The notes under the pieces: model-generated
Database searches by the model: none
The model's input: only the letters and a program-made list of their open reading frames with translations
Told to the model about the DNA's origin: nothing
Position numbers and translations under genes: made by a program
Part shown: in pieces, positions 1 through 7,487 of the stretch
Position numbering within the stretch: position 1 is the first letter of the stretch
Layout: every line of letters starts with the position of its first letter
Assembly (NCBI GenBank): GCA_035532935.1
Contig: DATKQE010000010.1
Coordinates: 17,164-81,163, forward strand
Direction of reading: 5' to 3'
Length of the DNA: 64,000 bases
Source: DATJLY01 sp035532935
Lineage (GTDB): Bacteria; Pseudomonadota; Alphaproteobacteria; ATCC43930; CGMCC-115725

Positions 1-1016
1 AGCAGCACCAGCGCCCAATAGGGCTGCTCGCCGTGATCGGCGCGCTGGATCGACCACGAGGCGGTGACCATCGTGCGCGTCGCTGCCATCCGCCGCGCCA
101 GCGTGCGGATGGTTTGCGCGGGAACGTCAGTGATCCGCGCCGCCCAGTCGGCATCCTTGGGCGTGCCGTCGCTTTCCCCCATGAGGTAAGGAAGGACGCG
201 CTCCCATCCGACGCAGTGGCGCGTGAGGAAGCCGATGTCGTGCCGGCCCTCGGCAACGAGCGTATGGACGAGCGCGAGCAGGAGCGCCGTGTCGGTGTTG
301 GGCCGGATCGCGATCCATTCCGGCGCGACGGAGCCGGGGCCGTCGTCGCGGATCGGGCTCACGTTGACGACCGCGACTCCGGCGTGGATCAGCGCCTCGA
401 TCCAGCCGCTGGTGGCATGGGAGGCGCAGCCGCCTTTCGCCACCTGCGTGTTCTTGGGGTTGGCGCCGCCGAACAGCATGACGAGCCTGCCGTGCCGCGC
501 GATCGACGACCACGAGGTGAGCGGTCCCGTCACCGCCTGGGCGCTGCCGAGCACGTGCGGCAGAAAGGTGAGCGCGGTGCCGAAGCTGTAATTGCTGGTC
601 TGGTCGACGAAGCCGCCGAAGGCAGCGAGGAAGCGCCGCACCTGGCCGCGCGCATCGTGGAAGATGCCGGCCGACGCCCAGCCTTGCGAGCCGCCCATGA
701 TCGCGCCGGGACCGTGCTCGCGCTGCACGCGCGCAAGCTCGCCGGCGACGAGATCGAGCGCGCGCTCCCACGACACCGGCACGAAACGCTCGCGGCTGCG
801 GCCGGCGCCGCTGTTGCGGCCGCTAGCGAGCCAGCCCTCGCGCACCATCGGGTGGGCGATGCGGGTCGGCGAATGCACCGCGGCGGGAATGGCCTCGATC
901 AGGCGCGAGGGATCGGGATCGCGCTCGAATGGTTGCACGCCGACCACGCGCCCGTCCTCGACTTCGGCAAGAAAGGCGCCCCAATGCGAATGGTTGCGGA
1001 CGAGCGTCCTGGTCAT
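1..1016 (-). CDS. Molybdopterin-dependent oxidoreductase, DMSO-reductase/BisC type (partial, runs off left edge)
   Basis: Reading from an ATG at 1016 leftwards, the frame is open to the window edge, giving about 338 N-terminal residues of a protein that would normally be near 750-800. It starts directly with MTRTLVRNHSHWGAF and has no twin-arginine signal, so a cytoplasmic enzyme like biotin sulfoxide reductase (BisC) fits better than periplasmic TorA or DorA. The segment SNYSFGTALTFLP around residue 142 matches the position of the serine that ligates molybdenum in this family. The segment LFGGANPKNTQ belongs to the cofactor-binding core. There is no N-terminal [4Fe-4S] cysteine motif, as expected for this subfamily. 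Substrate cannot be told. It is divergent from the gene at 1141. Confidence 0.85.
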   Translation of the reverse strand, partial: MTRTLVRNHSHWGAFLAEVEDGRVVGVQPFERDPDPSRLIEAIPAAVHSPTRIAHPMVREGWLASGRNSGAGRSRERFVPVSWERALDLVAGELARVQREHGPGAIMGGSQGWASAGIFHDARGQVRRFLAAFGGFVDQTSNYSFGTALTFLPHVLGSAQAVTGPLTSWSSIARHGRLVMLFGGANPKNTQVAKGGCASHATSGWIEALIHAGVAVVNVSPIRDDGPGSVAPEWIAIRPNTDTALLLALVHTLVAEGRHDIGFLTRHCVGWERVLPYLMGESDGTPKDADWAARITDVPAQTIRTLARRMAATRTMVTASWSIQRADHGEQPYWALVL

Positions 1017-1043
1017 GATAAGGCCTCGCGCGACGACGCGGCG

Positions 1044-1078
1044 ATTCTAACACGCCGGCGGGGGCGAGTCTTGACTCG
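1044..1078 (-). promoter_or_regulatory. Candidate promoter and operator of the molybdopterin oxidoreductase
   Basis: On the minus strand TAGAAT (1049-1044) looks like a -10 box, 27 bases before the ATG at 1016. About one helical turn and a half upstream lies an inverted repeat, CGAGTC-TT-GACTCG (1065-1078), with perfect 6-base arms. It would overlap the -35 position, the usual place for a repressor. The sequence is seen; the function is inferred. Confidence 0.4.
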
Positions 1079-1140
1079 GGCCTCGGGCCGTTGCGAACAC
1101 GGGCATTGACGCCGCGCGTCGGCTGGCGGAGGCTGCTGCC

Positions 1141-1992
1141 ATGACAATGACGGACAAGACGGATCAGGCGCGGACGGCCGCTTCGTTTCGGGCGCGCCAT
1201 GCGCAGCGCCCGGTCCTGCTCCTGCCCAATGCATGGGATGCCATCAGCGCGCGCATCTTCGCGGATAGGGGTTTCGCGTGGCTTGCCACGACGAGCGGCG
1301 GCGTCGCCTGGGCGCTCGGCTATCGCGACGGCGAGGCCGCGCCGTGGCGCGAGGTCGTCGACGCCACGGCGCGCATCGTGCGTGCGGCGCGCGTGCCGGT
1401 GAGCGCCGACATCGAGGCGGGCTATGCCGCCACGCCGGCCGAGGTCGCGGCCCATGTGGCGGAGATCATCGGCGCCGGCGTCGTCGGCATCAATCTCGAG
1501 GACGGGTTGCACGGGCCGGCGCGGATCCGCGCGGTCGACGATGCCGCCCGGCGCATCGGCGCCGCCCGCGCGGCGGCGGCGGCCGAAGGCGTGCCAATCG
1601 TCATCAACGCGCGCTGCGATGTCTTTCATCTGCAGTTCGGCGATGCGGCGGCGCGGCTTGGCGAGACGATCGCGCGCTGCAAGGCCTATCTCGCGGCTGG
1701 CGCCGATTGCGTCTATCCGTTCGGCCTGCGCGACCCCGACACGATCGCGGCGCTGACGTCGGCCGTTCCTGCGCCCGTCAACATCACCGGCCGTGCCGGC
1801 ATGCCTGATGCCGCCGCGCTCGAGCGGCTCGGCGTCGCGCGGATCACCATCGCCTCGGCGCCGACGCTGGTGGCGATGGCGGCGATCCGAGCGCTCGCCG
1901 ATTCGCTCTACGCGACCGGAGCCTTCGACGGACTGGCCGCGCCGCTGCGCCATCCCGATGCGCAGAACCTGTTTGCGCCACCAACGGAGTGA
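1141..1992 (+). CDS. Isocitrate lyase/PEP mutase family protein
   Basis: A 283-residue (beta/alpha)8 protein of the ICL/PEPM superfamily, whose members cleave or form C-C or P-C bonds in 2-oxo acids using Mg2+. Recognised by LLPNAWDAISARIF near residue 23, the ATTSGG loop, VPVSADIEAGY near residue 86 (acidic Mg2+-binding residues), GINLEDG near residue 117 and INARCD near residue 157. The ICL cysteine signature KKCGH is absent, so it is not isocitrate lyase. Oxaloacetate decarboxylase, 2-methylisocitrate lyase-like or phosphonopyruvate hydrolase-like activity are the alternatives. The start is supported by GGAGG 8 bases upstream. It lies 9 bases before an AhpD-like gene and is probably cotranscribed with it. 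Confidence 0.85.
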   Translation: MTMTDKTDQARTAASFRARHAQRPVLLLPNAWDAISARIFADRGFAWLATTSGGVAWALGYRDGEAAPWREVVDATARIVRAARVPVSADIEAGYAATPAEVAAHVAEIIGAGVVGINLEDGLHGPARIRAVDDAARRIGAARAAAAAEGVPIVINARCDVFHLQFGDAAARLGETIARCKAYLAAGADCVYPFGLRDPDTIAALTSAVPAPVNITGRAGMPDAAALERLGVARITIASAPTLVAMAAIRALADSLYATGAFDGLAAPLRHPDAQNLFAPPTE

Positions 1993-2001
1993 GGAGCCGC
2001 C

Positions 2002-2472
2002 ATGCAAGCGCGTCTCGACTACAAGACGGCATCGCCCCACGCGACCAAGGCGATGACGGAGCTTCATGCCGCGGTCCGGCGCTGCGGCCTCGATCATCGT
2101 CTGCTCGAGCTGGTCAAGTTGCGCGCCTCGCAGATGAACGGCTGTGCTCAATGCATCGACATGCATACGAAGGAGCTGCGGGCCGATGGCGAAAGCGAGC
2201 AGCGGCTCTATCTCCTCACGGCCTGGCGCGAATGCCCGTTCTATTCCGCGCGCGAGCGCGCAGCGCTCGCCTGGACCGAGGCACTGACAGTTCTCGTCGG
2301 CGGCGACGTCCCGGATGAGGTCTATGCGGCCGCGCGCCGGGAATTCAGCGAGGAGGAACTCGTCAACCTGACCTTGGCCGTCGTTGCGATCAATGCTGCC
2401 AACCGCGTCAACATCGCCTTCCGAACCGTCCCGGGAAGCTATCGGCCCGCCGCGCGCCGCGCGGCGGAATGA
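2002..2472 (+). CDS. Carboxymuconolactone decarboxylase family protein, AhpD-like
   Basis: A 156-residue all-helical protein. The segment QMNGCAQCIDMHTKEL near residues 45-60 holds the CxxC pair followed by His three residues later, as in the AhpD core (CxxCxxxH) that gives peroxidase/disulfide activity. Proteins of this type reduce peroxides with thiol partners, or act as decarboxylases where the cysteines are missing. Because both cysteines are present here, a redox role is favoured. GAGGAG lies just upstream of the ATG, 9 bases after the stop of the PEP-mutase-like gene. The pairing suggests a joint task, but no pathway can be named. Confidence 0.85.
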   Translation: MQARLDYKTASPHATKAMTELHAAVRRCGLDHRLLELVKLRASQMNGCAQCIDMHTKELRADGESEQRLYLLTAWRECPFYSARERAALAWTEALTVLVGGDVPDEVYAAARREFSEEELVNLTLAVVAINAANRVNIAFRTVPGSYRPAARRAAE

Positions 2473-2554
2473 GTGCGCCGGCCCGGGGCGGGTGCCTTGG
2501 CGCACGACAGTTGATTTGGTTTCATCCTTGCGCCATTTTGATGGGCGGCGGATT

Positions 2555-2608
2555 GGCTAGGCGGGGCCTAACCTCCGGATGGCACAAGGCTCGATAACAA
2601 GATAACAA
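2555..2608. repeat. Inverted repeat and exact 8-bp tandem repeat upstream of the CRP-type regulator
   Basis: The 2473-2653 gap holds two ordered elements. One is an imperfect inverted repeat, GGCTAGG (2555-2561) and CCTAACC (2567-2573), with a 5-base loop. The other is two adjacent copies of GATAACAA (2593-2600 and 2601-2608) ending 45 bases before the preferred start of the regulator gene. They are candidates for autoregulatory sites. The repeats are seen; the role is inferred. Confidence 0.4.
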
Positions 2609-2653
2609 ACGGTGCTGGAGGATCGCGTCGCGCTGGTCGGCGGGGGCGTGGTC

Positions 2654-3364
2654 ATGCCTGTTACGAGCGAACGGATGGCCGCGTTGCGGCGCATCCTCGA
2701 ACGGCATAGCCTGTTCGGCTGCCTGATCGTGGCCGAGCTCGATCAATTGTCGAGCCGTGCGCGGATCGAGAGCTATCGTGCGCGCCAGGAGATTTTCCAG
2801 AAGGGCTCGCCGGGCCAGGGGCTTCTGGCCGTGCTCAAGGGCAAGGTGCGGATCGGATCGCTTGGCCCCGATGGCGGCCTGATCGTGCTCAACATGATGA
2901 ACGAGGGCGACGTCTTCGGCGAGATCGCGCTGCTCGACGGCAAGGCGCGCACGGCCGATGCGGTGGCGGTCACCGACTGCGAGCTGGTGGCGATCGACCG
3001 GCGCGATTTCGTGCCGTTCGTTCGGGCCAATCCCGAAGTGGCGCTGCGGCTCTTAGGCGTGCTGTGCGAAAGGCTGCGCCACACGACCGAGCAGGTCGAG
3101 GACGTGGTCTTCCTCGATGCGCCCGCGCGCCTCGCCAAGCGCCTGCTGCAGCTCGCCGGCACCGAGGACAAGCCCGCGCGGTCGGGGTCGGCGACTGTGG
3201 TCACCATCTCCCAGCGCGAGCTCGGCAGCATGATCGGCCTGTCGCGCGAGAGCATCAACAAACAGCTCGCCGCGTGGCAGCATGACGGCATGATCAAGGT
3301 CGAACAGGGTACCATCACGATTCTCGACGCTGCCGCACTGCAGCATCGCGTGGATGCGCTATAA
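2654..3364 (+). CDS. Crp/Fnr-family transcriptional regulator
   Basis: A 236-residue regulator with an N-terminal cyclic-nucleotide-binding fold (about 20-135) and a C-terminal winged helix (about 160-230). The phosphate-binding cassette reads FGEIALLDGKARTADAVA. It keeps the Gly-Glu and the Arg-Thr pair that correspond to the cAMP-contacting Arg and Ser of E. coli CRP, so a nucleotide effector is plausible. The recognition helix is ISQRELGSMIGLSRESINKQ. No cysteine cluster for an Fnr-type iron-sulfur centre is visible. I chose the ATG at 2654; an in-frame GTG at 2612 would add 14 residues. A perfect CRP-type palindrome lies elsewhere in the window (61907). Confidence 0.9.
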   Translation: MPVTSERMAALRRILERHSLFGCLIVAELDQLSSRARIESYRARQEIFQKGSPGQGLLAVLKGKVRIGSLGPDGGLIVLNMMNEGDVFGEIALLDGKARTADAVAVTDCELVAIDRRDFVPFVRANPEVALRLLGVLCERLRHTTEQVEDVVFLDAPARLAKRLLQLAGTEDKPARSGSATVVTISQRELGSMIGLSRESINKQLAAWQHDGMIKVEQGTITILDAAALQHRVDAL

Positions 3365-3409
3365 AGATCGAGCGGCCATGCGCGAATGGCGCTTTGACCG
3401 GGACGAAGG

Positions 3410-4969
3410 GTGGAGTACCAAGGCGGCAACGAGAATAAAACGCCAGAGCCGTCCTTGTCCGAGCCCGCCCGTAGCGAAGCCTCGACCGTTCCGCACGAAC
3501 GCCCGGCCTGGGTGAAGGCCTCGCGCCGCCCGCTGGTGCTGGCGGCGACCGTCGCGACCATCCTCATCAGCGCGATCGAGGGCACCATCGTCGCGACGGT
3601 GATGCCGCAGATCGTGGGCCAGCTCGGCGGCTTCGATCTCTTCAGTTGGGTCTTCACCGCCTATCTTCTGACCCAGGCGGTCACCATTCCGATTTATGGG
3701 CGGCTCGCCGACGTTTATGGACGCAAGCGGATGCTGCTCATCGCGATCGGCATCTTCCTGGTCGGCTCGGTGTTGTGCGGCTGCGCCTGGAACATGATCG
3801 CGCTGATCGGATTCCGCGTCGTTCAGGGCCTCGGGGCGGGTGCGCTCATTCCGATCTCGCAGACCGTGGTGGGCGATCTCTACACGCCGGCGGAGCGCGC
3901 CCGGATCCAGGGCTATCTCTCGAGCATCTGGGCGGTGGGATCGATCCTGGGTCCACTCATCGGCGCCTTTCTCATCGCCCACACGATCTGGCCGATGGTG
4001 TTCTGGGTGAATGTGCCGATCGGCCTGATCGCGGCGCTGCTGCTCGTGCTGTGGCTGCATGAGGATCTGCAGCACCGCGACCATCGCATCGACTATCGCG
4101 GTTCGATTTTGATGATGGCCGGGACCGGGCTCCTGATGTTCGCCCTGGTGCAGGCGACGCGTCTCAGCCTTGCGACTCTTGTCTCGCTGATCGCGGCGTC
4201 ACTCGCCATCCTCGTCATGTTCTTCGTGCACGAACGGAGCGCGCCGGAGCCGATGCTGCCGCTGCCGCTGCTGAGAAATCGCGTCATCGCCGCGGGCAAC
4301 ATCGCCTGCCTCGCCTTGGGGGCGATCATCATCGGCGCCTCGGCGTTTCTGTCGCTTTATGTTCAGGGCGTCATGGGCCGCAGCGCGATCGCCGCCGGCA
4401 TCGTCCTCATGACGCCGTCGGTGAGCTGGCCGATCGGCAGTTCGCTCGGCGGCTGGATGATGCTGCGCACATCCTATCGCAGCACCGCCGCGGTGGGCGC
4501 GGCGCCGCTCATCCTCGGCTGCCTCGTGATGATCCTGCTCAATCCGTCGCTGGGGCCGGTCGCCGCCGGGTTCGGCGCGGCGCTCATCGGCATCGGCATG
4601 GGCTTTACCAACAACACCTTCACCGTGGCGATCCAAGGCAGCGTCGGCTGGGCGCAGCGTGGCATCGCCACCTCGACCATGGCGTTCACGCGCATTGTCG
4701 GGCAAGCGCTGGGCGCCGCGCTGTTCGGCGGCACGATCAACGCCGAGCTGGCGCAGCAGCACGCGCCCCGGGACATCGTCGACCGCGTCATGGATCCGGT
4801 GCTGCGCCAGGCGCTCTCGGCGCAGGAGATCGCACCGCTCACGGCGGCGATCGGGCGCGGCCTGCACAATGTCTATCTCATCACCGGCGTGCTGACGCTG
4901 GTGGTGCTGGCGACGGCGCTCGCGCTGCCGGCCGGATTGAGCCCGCTGCGCGGTTCGCGCCGGCCTTGA
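3410..4969 (+). CDS. MFS transporter, DHA2 (EmrB/QacA-like) family
   Basis: A 519-residue integral membrane protein with the length and hydrophobic pattern of the 14-helix DHA2 drug/H+ antiporters. Motif A, GRLADVYGRKRM, follows the second helix. The antiporter motif C appears as GSILGPLIGAF in helix 5, and the first helix carries the acidic AIEGTIVATVMP segment. The start is GTG at 3410; the N-terminus before the first helix is hydrophilic. It begins 45 bases after the CRP-type gene, so the regulator may control it. A clear paralogue lies at 60045-61586 on the other strand. The substrate is unknown. Confidence 0.9.
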   Translation: MEYQGGNENKTPEPSLSEPARSEASTVPHERPAWVKASRRPLVLAATVATILISAIEGTIVATVMPQIVGQLGGFDLFSWVFTAYLLTQAVTIPIYGRLADVYGRKRMLLIAIGIFLVGSVLCGCAWNMIALIGFRVVQGLGAGALIPISQTVVGDLYTPAERARIQGYLSSIWAVGSILGPLIGAFLIAHTIWPMVFWVNVPIGLIAALLLVLWLHEDLQHRDHRIDYRGSILMMAGTGLLMFALVQATRLSLATLVSLIAASLAILVMFFVHERSAPEPMLPLPLLRNRVIAAGNIACLALGAIIIGASAFLSLYVQGVMGRSAIAAGIVLMTPSVSWPIGSSLGGWMMLRTSYRSTAAVGAAPLILGCLVMILLNPSLGPVAAGFGAALIGIGMGFTNNTFTVAIQGSVGWAQRGIATSTMAFTRIVGQALGAALFGGTINAELAQQHAPRDIVDRVMDPVLRQALSAQEIAPLTAAIGRGLHNVYLITGVLTLVVLATALALPAGLSPLRGSRRP

Positions 4970-5023
4970 GCATTGGCGCGGGCGCTCCGGCCGGCTAGCA
5001 TTGCGGCGGAGGGAGGACCGGAC

Positions 5024-6001
5024 ATGAAAGCAGCCGTCCTGACGGAAAAGGGTCTCGAGATCCGCGATGTCCCGGCGCCCAAGCCCAAGCCCGGCGAGAT
5101 TTTGGTGCGCGTGCGCGCCTGCGGCCTCAACCGCGCCGAGGTGATGATGGCGAGCGGCTATCGCCACGGCAATCAGGGCGGCGCGGGCACCATCCTCGGT
5201 TTGGAATTCTCGGGCGAGGTGGTGGAGGCGGGCGCCGACGCGGCGGGGTTCCGGCCCGGCCAGCGCGTGATGTGCACGGGCAACGGCGCCTATGCCGAAT
5301 ATGCCGTGGCGGAGGCCGGGCGTGCGATGGCGATCCCCGCCAACAACATGACCTTCGAGCAGGCGGCGACCCTGCCGATCGGGCTGCAGACGATGCACGA
5401 CGCGATCGTCACGCAAGGCCGCCTCGCCGCGGGCGAGACCGTCCTCATCCAGGGCGCAAGCTCCGGGGTCGGCATCATCGGCATGCAGATCGCCAAGCTG
5501 ATGGGCGCCCGCCAGGTGATCGGCACCTCGAGCAATGCGGCGCGCCGTGCCCGTCTCAAGGAGTACGGCGCTGATCTCGCGGTCGATGCCGGTGATCCCA
5601 ACTGGTCCGATCAGGTTCTCGCCGCGACGGACGGCAAGGGCGCCGATGTCGTCATCGACATGGTCTCGGCATCGGTCGCTAACCAGAACATGCGGGCGAC
5701 GCGGGTTCTCGGCCGCATCGTCAATATCGGCCGGCTCGGCGGCTTCAAGGGCGAGTTCGATTTCGACCTGCACGCGCTGCGGCGGATCGACTATATCGGC
5801 GCCACGTTCCGCACGCGCTCGCCGGCCGAAGTGCACGAGATCGTGCGCCGGATGCGCGCCGATCTCTGGCCGGCGGTGGAGGCGGGCAAGATCCGCATCC
5901 CGATCGACCGCGTTTTCCCGCTGGCGGAAGCGGCGGCGGCGCAGGCGCATATGCGCGCCAACGCGCATTTCGGCAAGGTCGTGCTCAGCGTCGGTTCCTG
6001 A
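5024..6001 (+). CDS. NADPH:quinone reductase-like MDR oxidoreductase
   Basis: A 325-residue medium-chain dehydrogenase/reductase with an N-terminal GroES-like domain (about 1-120) and a Rossmann domain. The nucleotide-binding loop is QGASSGVGIIGMQIAK, followed by IGTSSNAARRARL, where the arginines suggest NADPH preference. The usual catalytic zinc ligands (a Cys near residue 40 and a His near 65) are absent, so it is probably a zinc-free quinone or enoyl reductase. The ATG at 5024 has GGAGGGAGG just upstream and starts the family-typical MKAAVLTEKG. It leads a run of three genes with the deacetylase-like and CMD genes. Confidence 0.87.
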   Translation: MKAAVLTEKGLEIRDVPAPKPKPGEILVRVRACGLNRAEVMMASGYRHGNQGGAGTILGLEFSGEVVEAGADAAGFRPGQRVMCTGNGAYAEYAVAEAGRAMAIPANNMTFEQAATLPIGLQTMHDAIVTQGRLAAGETVLIQGASSGVGIIGMQIAKLMGARQVIGTSSNAARRARLKEYGADLAVDAGDPNWSDQVLAATDGKGADVVIDMVSASVANQNMRATRVLGRIVNIGRLGGFKGEFDFDLHALRRIDYIGATFRTRSPAEVHEIVRRMRADLWPAVEAGKIRIPIDRVFPLAEAAAAQAHMRANAHFGKVVLSVGS

Positions 6002-6014
6002 ACGGAGGCGTTGG

Positions 6015-6911
6015 ATGGCGGATGCGTCCTCGTCCGTGCCGCAGGCGCACGGCCGCTTCGATTACTCGGCGATCGTCGATCGCAAGAAGCTGGATTGGCC
6101 CAACGGCGCCCGCGTCGCGGTGTGGGTGATCCCGAACATCGAGCATTTCCTGTTCGACCGCCCGTCAACGAGCGTGAGTTCGGCGACGGTGGGCCTGCGC
6201 CCGGACGTGCTCAACTACTCGTGGCGCGATTTCGGCGTGCGCGTCGGCGTGTGGCGGATGATGGAGATCATGGAGCACTATGGCGTCAAGGGCACGGTCG
6301 CGCTCAACGCCGATGTCTGCCGCCATTATCCGCGCATCATCGAGGCCGGAAACGCGCTCGGCTGGGAATGGATGGGGCACGGGCGCAACAACTCGATCCT
6401 GCTCAATGCCCAGCCGGAGGCGGACGAACGCGCCCTCGTGCGCGACGTGGTCGAGACCATCGCCCAGGCGACGGGCAAGCGCCCGCGCGGTTGGCTCGGC
6501 CCGGCGCTCAGCGAATCGGTGCGCACGCTCGACCTGCTCGCCGAATGCGGCATCGAGTATGTCGGCGACTGGGTCAATGACGAGCAGCCCTATCCGATGC
6601 GGGTCGCATCGGGGACCATGCTGTCGCTGCCCTATTCGATCGAGCTCAACGACATCACCAATTTCCTCGAGCGCAAGCGCACCGGCGAGGAGTTCGCCCG
6701 CGTGCTCTGCGACCAGTTCGACCAGCTCTACGAGGACGGTGCCGTGACCGGACGGGTCATGGCCATACCGCTTCACCCCTTCCTCATCGGCCACGCGCAC
6801 CGCGCGCGGCACTTTGCCCGCGCGCTCGCCCACATCACCGCGCGCCGCGAGGTCTGGGTGACGACCGGCGCCGAAATCGCCGATTGGTACCGGCGGCATT
6901 ATCTCGCCTAG
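6015..6911 (+). CDS. Polysaccharide deacetylase (NodB-fold) protein, PuuE/allantoinase-like
   Basis: A 298-residue protein of the carbohydrate esterase 4 fold, resembling the PuuE-type branch that hydrolyses small cyclic amides rather than sugar N-acetyl groups. Telling segments are ALNADVCRHYPRIIE, EWMGHGRNNS, GWLGPALSES, EYVGDWVNDEQPY and LHPFLIGHAHRARH. It starts with ATG at 6015 behind GGAGG and follows the MDR gene by 13 bases. The CMD gene follows 21 bases later. Together the three genes look like a small catabolic operon. The substrate is not known, and a purine-breakdown role is only one possibility because no other purine genes are near. Confidence 0.8.
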   Translation: MADASSSVPQAHGRFDYSAIVDRKKLDWPNGARVAVWVIPNIEHFLFDRPSTSVSSATVGLRPDVLNYSWRDFGVRVGVWRMMEIMEHYGVKGTVALNADVCRHYPRIIEAGNALGWEWMGHGRNNSILLNAQPEADERALVRDVVETIAQATGKRPRGWLGPALSESVRTLDLLAECGIEYVGDWVNDEQPYPMRVASGTMLSLPYSIELNDITNFLERKRTGEEFARVLCDQFDQLYEDGAVTGRVMAIPLHPFLIGHAHRARHFARALAHITARREVWVTTGAEIADWYRRHYLA

Positions 6912-6932
6912 CAACCCCCGGAGGACGCCACC

Positions 6933-7487
6933 ATGGCCCGCGTGCCCTATGTCGACGCCAAGGACCTTCCGTCCGGCTACGCGGACGTGGTGCCGCCGGA
7001 TGCACTCAACATCCGCCGCGCCATGGCCAACAGCCCCGAGGCAGCGCGGCTCCACGGCGCGCTGGCGATGTTCATCCGCCACAAGAGCCGGCTCGATCCG
7101 CGCCTGCGCGAGATGGCGATCCTCCAGGTCGGCTATTCGTCGCGCTGCGTCTATGAATATGCGCATCACGTCGAGCTCGCCCGCCAATTCGGCGTCTCCG
7201 ACGACGACATCCGTGCCGTCGCCGATGACACCGCCGGCCGGCCGACGCGGCTTGACGCGCTGACCCGGGCGGTGCTCAAGGCCGCGCGCGAGATGACGAC
7301 CGGCATCGCCATGTCGGACGAGACCCATGCGGTCCTGAAGCAGAGCCTCGACAGCGAGCGCCTGGTGGAACTCGTGCTCGCCATCTCAATCTACAATTCG
7401 ACCGTGCGGGTCCTCGAGAGCCTCAAGGTTGATCTCGAGCCCGGATACGAACGCTATCTCGAGGCGTTTCCGCTGCCGGCACGGTGA
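6933..7487 (+). CDS. Carboxymuconolactone decarboxylase family protein (no CxxC)
   Basis: A 184-residue CMD-fold protein. The core helix reads RCVYEYAHHVELARQFG near residues 70-86. It has the Glu and His residues typical of the decarboxylase-like branch but lacks the CxxC pair of the AhpD-like gene at 2002. It therefore need not be redox active. GGAGG lies before the ATG, and the gene is third in the run with the MDR and deacetylase-like genes. Its last 65 bases overlap the 3' end of the O-antigen-ligase-like gene on the opposite strand. Confidence 0.83.
   Translation: MARVPYVDAKDLPSGYADVVPPDALNIRRAMANSPEAARLHGALAMFIRHKSRLDPRLREMAILQVGYSSRCVYEYAHHVELARQFGVSDDDIRAVADDTAGRPTRLDALTRAVLKAAREMTTGIAMSDETHAVLKQSLDSERLVELVLAISIYNSTVRVLESLKVDLEPGYERYLEAFPLPAR

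Noticed and set aside
2511..2524. FNR-like site (TTGAT) before the CRP-type gene
   Set aside because: Only one half-site matches; the second half (ATCAA) is absent at the right spacing.
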